Assembly (NCBI GenBank): GCA_030592025.1
Contig: JAUUZX010000156.1
Span: 1 to 5,442 of the forward strand
Origin: a bacterium
Lineage (GTDB): Bacteria; Krumholzibacteriota; Krumholzibacteria; LZORAL124-64-63
Reading direction: 5' to 3'
Length of the DNA: 5,442 nt
The position numbers were made by a program, and so were the translations under genes. This document shows, one piece after another, positions 1 through 5,220 of the stretch (positions within the stretch are counted from its first letter, which is position 1; every line of letters begins with the position of its first letter). The notes under the pieces were generated by a model. It was not told the DNA's origin. It was given only the letters and a program-made list of their open reading frames with translations, and did not search any database.

Positions 1-1095
1 GACGCCATCTACGTGAAGGACGAGGACTACCGCTTCAGCTTCCTCTACGGCAATTACATCACGCTGACGAGCCTGGGCAAGCGGGGCCTGGCCCGCATCA
101 AGGAGCAGCGCATGTCGCCGCTCTACGTGTCGGTCCACGCCACGGACATCGACGTGCGCACCCGCATGCTGGGGATCAAGCGCCGCATGGACGTCGTGGC
201 CATCCTGAAAGACCTGTGCGACGCCGGCATCGAGATCCACACCCAGGTGGTGCTCTGTCCGGGCTGGAACGATGGACCGATCCTCGAGCAGACCTTCAGG
301 GAACTCCTCGAACTTGCGGCGCCCCTGGGGGATGACGACGACGCCTTCACGCCGGTCAGCCCCCGCGGGCACGGCTGGGACGAGGATAAGGACGCCTCCG
401 CGGCCAGCTCCATCGGCGGCCTGCGCTCCCTGGCCATCGTCCCGGTCGGCCTGAGCGCCCACCGCAAGGGACTCACCAAGCTCGACCCCGTCACTTCGGA
501 CATCGCCCACGCAGCTATCGACAGCGTCGCGGCCTGGCAGAAGGAAGCCCGCGAACGGGTGGGTTTCGGCTTCGTCTACCTCAGCGACGAGTTCTACCTC
601 CTGGCGGACCGTCCCTTCCCGGCCACCGACGGCTACGACGGCTTCTGGCAGGTGGACAACGCCATCGGTCTGACCCCTCGCCTGCGGGACACCTGGGCCG
701 AGGAGTTGGCCTGGGCCAAGGCAGAGCGCGACCTGCCCACCGTCCCCCTCACCGTGGTCACCGGTGCACTGGCCGCCCGGGCCTGGCGCCGGGAGTTCAC
801 GCCGATCCTCGAAGCCTCCGGCGCCCCGCCGGTGGAGGTCGTGGGGGTGGAGAACACCTACTACGGGCACACGGTCACCGTCGCGGGACTGCTCTCGGGG
901 GGCGATATCCGGCGCGCACTGACCGAGCTCCCACCAACACCGCGGCGCCGTGTCGTGCTGTCACCGCGGGTCCTCAACGCCGACGGTTTGACCCTCGACG
1001 GGCTCACCTTCGACGAGGTCACCCGGGACGTGCCCCATCAGGTCGAGGTGGGCGAGGAAGACGGCTTTGTTGCTTTCTGGAGCGGCCTGGATTAG
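1..1095 (+). CDS. DUF512-family radical-SAM-type protein, C-terminal part (5' end outside window)
   Basis: The frame is open from base 1 and ends at TAG 1093-1095, so this is the 3' part of a longer gene; GTG at 13 is internal, not the start. The window opens on D-A-I-Y-V-K-D-E-D-Y-R-x-S-F-L-Y-G-N-Y, which in this family follows the N-terminal PDZ-like domain and the radical SAM CxxxCxxC cluster; those parts lie upstream and are not seen. Visible family blocks are P-L-Y-V-S-V-H-A-T-D, the G-W-N-D segment, V-P-V-G-L-S-A-H-R, F-V-Y-L-S-D-E-F-Y, and a DUF512 end with V-T-G-A-L and N-T-Y-Y-G-H-T-V-T-V-A-G-L-L. The family probably does radical SAM chemistry, but I know of no established substrate. 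An Asp-rich stretch encoded at about 331-411 looks like an insertion relative to the usual spacing. der follows after 59 nt, a neighbour often seen with this family. Family assignment is firm; function is unknown. Confidence 0.9.
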   Translation, partial: DAIYVKDEDYRFSFLYGNYITLTSLGKRGLARIKEQRMSPLYVSVHATDIDVRTRMLGIKRRMDVVAILKDLCDAGIEIHTQVVLCPGWNDGPILEQTFRELLELAAPLGDDDDAFTPVSPRGHGWDEDKDASAASSIGGLRSLAIVPVGLSAHRKGLTKLDPVTSDIAHAAIDSVAAWQKEARERVGFGFVYLSDEFYLLADRPFPATDGYDGFWQVDNAIGLTPRLRDTWAEELAWAKAERDLPTVPLTVVTGALAARAWRREFTPILEASGAPPVEVVGVENTYYGHTVTVAGLLSGGDIRRALTELPPTPRRRVVLSPRVLNADGLTLDGLTFDEVTRDVPHQVEVGEEDGFVAFWSGLD

Positions 1096-1144
1096 GTTCA
1101 CGGCCGTAGAGTTCCCCGTCGGAACCCCTTATCTCTCAACAGGC

Positions 1145-1147
1145 AGG
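1145..1147 (+). promoter_or_regulatory. ribosome binding site of der (supports the GTG start)
   Basis: An AGG core inside GGCAGG lies 7 nt before GTG 1155. An ATG at 1150 is in a different frame and leads nowhere, so GTG 1155 is preferred. TTG 1161 is a weaker alternative that would drop two residues. Confidence 0.5.
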
Positions 1148-1154
1148 TTATGCT

Positions 1155-2465
1155 GTGCCCTTGCGCACCGTCGCCATCATCGGACGCCCCAACGTGGGCA
1201 AGTCGACGCTCTTCAACCGCATCATCGGTGAGCGGCGCTCCGTCGTGCACGAGACCCCTGGCGTGACCCGCGACCGCATCGCCGAGACCACGGACTGGGG
1301 CGGGCACCCTTTCATCCTCCTGGACACCGGCGGCATCATCCCCTTCGGCGAGACCACCGGCGACTTCGACGCCGACGTCACCGAGATCGCCCGCAACTCC
1401 ATCGACGAGGCCGACCTCGTGGTCTTCATGGTCGACGCCAAGGTGGGGCCCATGGCCTGGGACGAGTCCATCGCCCGGGACCTGCTCCGCAAAGGCAAGC
1501 CCGTGGTGCTGGCCTGCAACAAGGTCGAGAAGGACGCTGATCGCGCGACCCTCGCCGAGTTCTACTCCCTGGGCGTGGGGGAGCCCCACAGCATCAGCGC
1601 GCTCCACGGCCACGGCATCGGCGACCTGCTCGACGAGATCGTCGCCGGCTTCCCGGTCCACGAGGTCGAACTGCCCTGCGACTGCCGCGTCGCCATCCTG
1701 GGCCGGCCCAACGTGGGCAAGTCGTCCCTTCTGAACATCCTCACCGGGCGCCAGGACGCCTTGGTCAGCGAGATCCCCGGCACCACCCGCGACTCGGTCC
1801 ACACCGACCTCAAATGGCACGGCAACGTCATCCGCCTCATCGACACGGCGGGCCTCAAGCGCAAGTCGCGGGTGAAGGAAGCGGTCGAGGTCTTCTCCAA
1901 CATGCGCACCCAGAAAGCCCTTGAGCAGTGCGACGTGGCTTTGCTCGTCGTCGACACCGAGGCCGGCCCCGTGAGCCAGGACGCCAAGATCGCCGGGCTC
2001 ATCCACGACGCGGGCAAGGGCGTCGCCATCTGCTTCAACAAGTGGGACCTGATCAAGAAGGAAACCAACACCCACCTGGCGCACTGGGAGAAATTCTGCG
2101 ACGAGGTGCCCTTCCTGACCTACGCGCCCTGGTTCACCACCAGCGCCCTCACCGGACAACGCACGGGCCGCATCATGGAGACCGTCTGGGAGATCCACGA
2201 GGGCCGCCAGAAGCGCATCAAGACGTCCGAGCTCAATGATTTCCTCGAGGGGGTCATCCGCTACCAGCAGCCCCGGGCCAACAGCGGCGGGCTGGGGAAG
2301 ATCTACTTCGCGACCCAGGCCGAGTCGTCACCGCCGGTTTTCGTGCTGTCGGTGAACGAGCCACGCTTCTTCGCCCGCAACTACTTGCGTTATCTCAACA
2401 ACCAGATACGCAAGGAATACGGCTTTACCGGCAGCCGGATTTTTGTGAAACTGAAAAAACACTAG
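1155..2465 (+). CDS. der: ribosome biogenesis GTPase Der (EngA)
   Basis: Der is a cytoplasmic GTPase with two G domains in tandem that acts in late 50S subunit assembly and is usually essential. The 436-residue length fits the family. The first G domain has G1 G-R-P-N-V-G-K-S at 10-17, the switch region P-G-V-T-R-D-R at 35-41, G3 D-T-G-G at 57-60 and G4 N-K-V-E at 122-125. The second has G1 G-R-P-N-V-G-K-S at 183-190, P-G-T-T-R-D at 208-213, D-T-A-G-L at 230-234 and N-K-W-D at 295-298. The last 80 or so residues form the KH-like domain, ending in a basic K-L-K-K-H tail. The first G4 has Glu where NKxD has Asp; as I recall, alphaproteobacterial Der proteins show a similar N-K-A-E. The start is GTG with a ribosome binding site 7 nt upstream. 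plsY follows after 33 nt, so co-transcription is likely. Confidence 0.97.
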   Translation: MPLRTVAIIGRPNVGKSTLFNRIIGERRSVVHETPGVTRDRIAETTDWGGHPFILLDTGGIIPFGETTGDFDADVTEIARNSIDEADLVVFMVDAKVGPMAWDESIARDLLRKGKPVVLACNKVEKDADRATLAEFYSLGVGEPHSISALHGHGIGDLLDEIVAGFPVHEVELPCDCRVAILGRPNVGKSSLLNILTGRQDALVSEIPGTTRDSVHTDLKWHGNVIRLIDTAGLKRKSRVKEAVEVFSNMRTQKALEQCDVALLVVDTEAGPVSQDAKIAGLIHDAGKGVAICFNKWDLIKKETNTHLAHWEKFCDEVPFLTYAPWFTTSALTGQRTGRIMETVWEIHEGRQKRIKTSELNDFLEGVIRYQQPRANSGGLGKIYFATQAESSPPVFVLSVNEPRFFARNYLRYLNNQIRKEYGFTGSRIFVKLKKH

Positions 2466-2498
2466 TCTCGCCACGTCCCAACGGAAGCGGACCCCCGC

Positions 2499-3176
2499 AT
2501 GCTGCTGATCGTCTTCCTCGTCATCGCCTTCGCGCTGGGCTCCATCCCCTTCAGCTTCATCCTCGGCAAACGGGTCAAGGGCATCGACCTGCGGGAGCAT
2601 GGCAGCGGCAACCTCGGCTCGACCAACGTCTTCCGCAACCTCGGGCCCTGGTGGGGGAGCCTTTGCCTGTTCCTGGACATGGCCAAGGGCGCGGGAGCGG
2701 TCCTGCTCATGACGGCCCTCGTCTCGTCCTGGCCCGAGGGCGAGGCCACACCCTTCCACATCACGCCGGATCTGTTCCGCATCTTCGCGGGCTTCCTGGC
2801 CGCCCTGGGCCACACCTTCAGCCCCTTCGTGAGCTTCCACGGGGGCAAGGGCGTGGCCACGACGGCGGGGGCCTTCGCCGTGCTGGCGCCCTGGGCCGTG
2901 CTCAGCGCCACGGTCGTGTTCCTGGCGGTGCTGGGCGCGACCCGGATCGTGTCTTTGGCCAGCATCGCGGCGGCGGCCGTCCTGCCCTTTGCGGTCACGT
3001 TCTTCGAGTTCCGCTCCGACAGCGTCTCCAGCACCATCATCGTGTTCATCTTCCTCATCTGCGGTTGGGTCATCTTCAAGCACCGGGTGAACATCGCCCG
3101 CCTGCGTGACGGGACCGAGACCCGCATCGATTCCGACGGCACGGGGGAGCAGTTGCCCACCGTCGACAAGGAATGA
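2499..3176 (+). CDS. plsY: acyl-phosphate:glycerol-3-phosphate acyltransferase PlsY
   Basis: PlsY is an inner-membrane enzyme that transfers an acyl group from acyl-phosphate (made by PlsX) to the sn-1 position of glycerol 3-phosphate, giving lysophosphatidic acid. The protein has 225 residues, slightly longer than the common 190-210. It opens with a hydrophobic helix and S-I-P-F at 15-18, then G-S-G-N-L-G-S-T-N-V-F-R at 35-46, D-M-A-K-G at 60-64, and the second signature G-H-T-F-S-P-F with F-H-G-G-K-G-V-A-T-T around 104-122. Further hydrophobic segments follow, and a cytoplasmic-type tail F-K-H-R-x-N-I-A-R-L-R-x-G-T-E. About 18 polar residues after that motif explain the extra length. The start is ATG 2499 behind a GGAAGCGGA purine stretch. 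gpsA, which makes the glycerol 3-phosphate substrate, begins one base after the stop codon. Confidence 0.96.
   Translation: MLLIVFLVIAFALGSIPFSFILGKRVKGIDLREHGSGNLGSTNVFRNLGPWWGSLCLFLDMAKGAGAVLLMTALVSSWPEGEATPFHITPDLFRIFAGFLAALGHTFSPFVSFHGGKGVATTAGAFAVLAPWAVLSATVVFLAVLGATRIVSLASIAAAAVLPFAVTFFEFRSDSVSSTIIVFIFLICGWVIFKHRVNIARLRDGTETRIDSDGTGEQLPTVDKE
3168..3172 (+). promoter_or_regulatory. ribosome binding site of gpsA (decides the start)
   Basis: AAGGA lies 5 nt before ATG 3178 and sits inside the last codons of plsY. It supports ATG 3178 over the in-frame GTG at 3106, which would add 24 residues of non-family sequence. Position and spacing favour translational coupling with plsY. Confidence 0.7.
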
Positions 3177-3177
3177 C

Positions 3178-4209
3178 ATGAAAGCTGCCATCCTCGGCAC
3201 CGGCAGTTGGGGCACGTCCTTCGGGCGCCACCTCTGCCACAAGTGGGAACGGGTCGTCCTGTGGGGCATCGACACCGCCCAGGTGGACAGTATCAACCAG
3301 ACCGGCACCAACCCAGATTTCCTGGGGGGCGTGAACCTCCCGCCGAACCTGCGCGCCACCACGGACCTCGCCGATTGCCTCAAGAACGCCGACGCTATCT
3401 TCATGGTCGTGCCCAGCCAGGCCGTGCGCGGCGTCATGAAGCAGATCGTCCAGTGCCCGGACCTGCCCGACGGCGCCCCCATCGTGAACATGGCCAAGGG
3501 CTTCGAGGTGGCCACCCTCAAGCGGCTGAGCGTGGTGCTGGAGGAGGAATTGGCGGCAGCGGGACGAGCCGACCGCAATCCGGTCGGGGTGCTGCTCGGC
3601 CCGAGCCACGCCGAGGAGGTCGCCCGGGAACTGCCAACCGCCGTCGTGCTGGCCGGCTTGCCCAACGACATCGGAACCCACTGGCAGACCTGGATCTCGG
3701 GACCTTTCTTCCGGGTCTACACCAACGACGACCTCATCGGGGTGGAGATCGCCACGGGCTTCAAGAACATCATCGCCTTGGCCGTCGGCATGACCGATGG
3801 GCTGGGCACCGGCGACAACACCCGCGGCACCCTCATGACCAGGGGCATGGTGGAGCTCGCCCGCCTGGGCTGCGCCCTGGGCGGCCGCCGGGAGACCTTC
3901 GCAGGCCTGGCGGGCATGGGGGACATGATCACCACGTGCATCAGCCGCCACAGCCGCAACCGCAACTTCGGCGAGGCCGTCACCCGGGGCGACGTCGATC
4001 CCCAGGCCCTGCTGGCGGACCAGATCCAGGTGGTCGAGGGAGTCTTCATGACCCAGGCTGCCCTCAAGTTGAGCGAGAAGCTGAACATAGAACTTCCTAT
4101 TACCAAACAGGTTCACGATGTGCTATTCTCCGGAAAACCACCCCGCCAGGCCGTGAGGGAACTCATGGAGCGGGACCTCCGTCCGGAGCTGGAAAGAGAT
4201 GACGCCTGA
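3178..4209 (+). CDS. gpsA: NAD(P)-dependent glycerol-3-phosphate dehydrogenase GpsA
   Basis: GpsA reduces dihydroxyacetone phosphate to sn-glycerol 3-phosphate in the cytoplasm, supplying the backbone for phospholipids. From ATG 3178 the protein is 343 residues, normal for the family. The N-terminal Rossmann fold opens with I-L-G-T-G-S-W-G-T at 5-13. Next come V-P-S-Q at 78-81, M-A-K-G-F-E with Lys107, and G-P-S-H-A-E-E-V-A from 141. The C-terminal catalytic half has G-V-E-I-A-T-G-F-K-N with the conserved Lys196, G-D-N-T-R-G with Arg216, then F-A-G-L-A-G-M-G-D and S-R-N-R-N-F-G. All expected active-site residues I can place are present. G-F-K-N replaces the commoner A-L-K-N. The last 40 codons include a run rich in AT-ending codons (4087-4140), unlike the rest of the gene. 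merR overlaps the end by 11 nt. Confidence 0.97.
   Translation: MKAAILGTGSWGTSFGRHLCHKWERVVLWGIDTAQVDSINQTGTNPDFLGGVNLPPNLRATTDLADCLKNADAIFMVVPSQAVRGVMKQIVQCPDLPDGAPIVNMAKGFEVATLKRLSVVLEEELAAAGRADRNPVGVLLGPSHAEEVARELPTAVVLAGLPNDIGTHWQTWISGPFFRVYTNDDLIGVEIATGFKNIIALAVGMTDGLGTGDNTRGTLMTRGMVELARLGCALGGRRETFAGLAGMGDMITTCISRHSRNRNFGEAVTRGDVDPQALLADQIQVVEGVFMTQAALKLSEKLNIELPITKQVHDVLFSGKPPRQAVRELMERDLRPELERDDA
4100..4129 (+). promoter_or_regulatory. candidate internal promoter for merR within gpsA
   Basis: TTACCA (4100-4105, 4 of 6 bases of the sigma70 -35) is followed after 18 nt by TATTCT (4124-4129, 4 of 6 of the -10). A TG one base upstream gives an extended -10. It lies about 70 nt before the merR start, in a locally AT-rich part of gpsA. 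Sequence resemblance only; the sigma preferences of this organism are unknown. Confidence 0.3.
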
Positions 4210-4633
4210 CTACCCCAGCAAGCTCTACTACGCCATCAGCGAGGTGGCGAAGATCACGAGCGTGAAGGCCCACGTCCTGCGCTACTGGGAGACGGAGTTC
4301 CCCACCCTGCGGCCCAAGAAGACCCGCACGGGCAGCCGTCGGTACCGTCCGAAGGACATCGACGAGGTCCTGGCCATCAAGCGCCTCCTTTACGACGAGG
4401 GCTTCAAGATCGCGGGCGCCCGGCGCGTGCGGAAGGAGGAGCGCAAGGCGGCCACCCGGCCCGACGCTCCCGCCGTCCCGCAGATAGCCATGGGCTTCAA
4501 TCAGCTATCCGACGCCGAACGCCTCGATCACGTGAGGCTGGAGCTCAAGGCGGTTCTCGAGATGCTGGAGGGCCTGCCCGGCGCCGAGAAGGTGAAGGTC
4601 AAGACGCTGAAGACCAAGAAGGGCAAGGCCTGA
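4199..4633 (+). CDS. MerR-family transcriptional regulator, short cysteine-free subtype
   Basis: This 144-residue protein has one recognisable domain, an N-terminal MerR winged helix-turn-helix. The helix-turn-helix is at about 12-35 (I-S-E-V-A-K-I-T ... V-L-R-Y-W-E-x-E-F-P) and the wing at 43-54 (R-T-G-S-R-R-Y-R-P-K-D-I). Helices continue through I-K-R-L-L-Y-D-E-G-F-K-I-A-G-A-R-R. A less conserved linker follows, then an amphipathic helix at about 104-126 (L-S-D-A-E-R-L-D-H-V-R-L-E-L-K), a plausible dimerisation coil, and a Lys-rich tail. There is no cysteine, which argues against the thiol or metal sensing of classic MerR, SoxR or CueR, and no sizeable effector domain. The K-L-Y-Y-x-I-S-E-V opening matches a widespread uncharacterised subtype. 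ATG 4199 overlaps the last 11 nt of gpsA, with GGAAAG upstream as a weak ribosome binding site, so expression is probably coupled to gpsA. Its targets are unknown; a role in lipid synthesis is only a guess from position. Confidence 0.88.
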   Translation: MTPDYPSKLYYAISEVAKITSVKAHVLRYWETEFPTLRPKKTRTGSRRYRPKDIDEVLAIKRLLYDEGFKIAGARRVRKEERKAATRPDAPAVPQIAMGFNQLSDAERLDHVRLELKAVLEMLEGLPGAEKVKVKTLKTKKGKA

Positions 4634-4653
4634 GCAGCGGTCGTGATTGGCGC

Positions 4654-4682
4654 TTGTGGCCTCCCGGACCGCGTATTACATT
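4654..4682 (+). promoter_or_regulatory. candidate promoter for tRNA-Pro
   Basis: TTGTGG (4654-4659) and TACATT (4677-4682) are separated by 17 nt and match 3 of 6 and 4 of 6 sigma70 consensus bases. Transcription would begin near 4690 and leave a leader of about 45 nt before the tRNA. The -35 lies in the loop of a 6-bp inverted repeat, GCGGTC 4637-4642 with GACCGC 4667-4672. Read-through from merR is the alternative. Confidence 0.3.
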
Positions 4683-4702
4683 GTGTCCTCGCTGAGCCCC
4701 CA

Positions 4703-4721
4703 GTCGTTCTTCGGAATCGAC
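4703..4721 (+). other. leader hairpin with UUCG tetraloop upstream of tRNA-Pro
   Basis: GTCG plus TTC (4703-4709) pairs with GAA plus CGAC (4714-4721), with T4717 bulged, and closes on a C(UUCG)G tetraloop at 4709-4714. That gives seven base pairs on an unusually stable loop type, 13 nt before the mature tRNA 5' end. It may be a processing or folding element of the precursor; no direct evidence. Confidence 0.45.
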
Positions 4722-4734
4722 GCACGCCTCTGGT

Positions 4735-4811
4735 CGGGACGTGGCGCAGCCCGGTAGCGCACCTGCATGGGGGGCAGGGGGTCGCGAGTTCGAATCTCGC
4801 CGTCCCGACCA
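4735..4811 (+). tRNA. tRNA-Pro (anticodon GGG), CCA encoded
   Basis: The 77-nt gene folds as a complete cloverleaf. The acceptor stem is CGGGACG (4735-4741) with CGTCCCG (4801-4807), including the C1-G72 pair typical of bacterial tRNA-Pro, then discriminator A4808 and encoded CCA. The D stem is GCGC/GCGC (4744-4747, 4757-4760). The anticodon stem is CCTGC/GCAGG (4762-4766, 4774-4778) around the loop ATGGGGG, giving anticodon GGG at 4769-4771, which reads CCC. The variable region has 5 nt. The T stem is GCGAG/CTCGC (4784-4788, 4796-4800) with loop TTCGAAT. All stems pair without mismatch. It closely resembles E. coli proL as I recall it. CCC is a common Pro codon in this GC-rich window, consistent with a working gene. 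Confidence 0.97.
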
Positions 4812-4820
4812 CATAACTTT

Positions 4821-4862
4821 AAGAGCAGCAGGGAGTTGGCCGTCAGGTCGGCTCTTTTTTTT
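4821..4862 (+). terminator. intrinsic terminator after tRNA-Pro
   Basis: AAGAGC (4821-4826) pairs with GCTCTT (4851-4856). Inside it, a smaller stem (4837-4841 with 4846-4850, two G-U pairs) closes on a 4-nt loop. A run of eight T follows at 4855-4862. The 10-nt bulge on the 5' side makes the fold less regular than a textbook terminator. An alternative is GCCG 4839-4842 with CGGC 4849-4852, directly before the T run. Position 10 nt after the tRNA fits. Confidence 0.6.
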
Positions 4863-5220
4863 GTCCACGAGATCCCTCTGGGCAACACCGGGTCAACAGG
4901 CACTTTTTTTTGTCGATTCTGCCTCCATCGCCGCCCGGAGAGCTCACAACTCAGAGCAACGGCCTCGTACCCCTGAGCTAGGATTGCTCCAAATTCCGAC
5001 GGTCAGTCTCCATCGCGGGGTCTCTTCGACCAGATCCGGTCGTCCTTCAGCAGCTTCGAGTTAATTCAATTGACCGACTACGTTCGGTTTCCCTACTCTC
5101 AGGGTATCAAGCCCCACGCCACTTAATACATGATTCTTATCACGGGCATGCACGCTGCGGCCCGAAGCGGAGATCGAGAAGCCCGATTATCCCGACCAAT
5201 AGACCAGGGGGCACACTTCC
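4863..5220. other. intergenic region without a supported gene
   Basis: Open frames crossing this stretch have no recognisable domains and no good ribosome binding site, so I call none. It holds a second T8 tract at 4904-4911, repeating the 12 bases CTTTTTTTTGTC of 4854-4865 but lacking a convincing hairpin. Small inverted repeats are CGACC/GGTCG (5027-5031, 5038-5042) and ACCGA/TCGGT (5073-5077, 5084-5088). An AT-rich patch at 5060-5075 ends in TTGACC (5070-5075), with a weak TACTCT (5094-5099) 18 nt further on; this is the best guess for a promoter of the lipoprotein gene, though poor. A second AT-rich patch lies at 5121-5141. No riboswitch or known small RNA was recognised. Confidence 0.5.
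5206..5211 (+). promoter_or_regulatory. ribosome binding site of the lipoprotein gene
   Basis: AGGGGG lies 9 nt before ATG 5221. An in-frame TAG at 5200-5202 prevents any earlier start, so site and start codon support each other. Confidence 0.6.

Noticed and set aside
1111..1125. GTTCC/GGAAC hairpin between the DUF512 gene and der as a terminator
   Set aside because: The stem is only 5 bp and is followed by CCCCTTA, not a T run.
1098..2198. Long open frame on the - strand opposite der
   Set aside because: It is antisense to an unmistakable der gene, its composition is dominated by Gly, Val, Asp, Ala and His with no domain, and such antisense frames are expected in GC-rich DNA. The same holds for the antisense frames over plsY and gpsA (2328-4116).
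3106..3177. Extended GpsA start at GTG 3106
   Set aside because: The 24 extra residues overlap the end of plsY and resemble no GpsA N-terminus. ATG 3178 has AAGGA 5 nt upstream and gives M-K-A-A-I-L-G-T-G-S-W-G directly.
4637..4672. GCGGTC/GACCGC inverted repeat after merR as a terminator
   Set aside because: It is a 6-bp stem with a 24-nt loop and no T run after it. It could be a chance repeat or an operator at the tRNA promoter, but nothing supports either.
4968..4980. Possible second tRNA on the - strand (TAGCTCAGGGGTA, like a D arm)
   Set aside because: I could not build a matching acceptor stem, anticodon stem or TTCGAAT-type T arm around it. At best it is a decayed remnant, more likely chance.
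4528..5064. Open frames on both strands across the tRNA, with products such as R-x-D-S-N-S-R-P or G-R-E-F-E-S-R-R
   Set aside because: These peptides are the translation of a tRNA T arm and flanks, a well-known false protein call. The tRNA explains the sequence fully.
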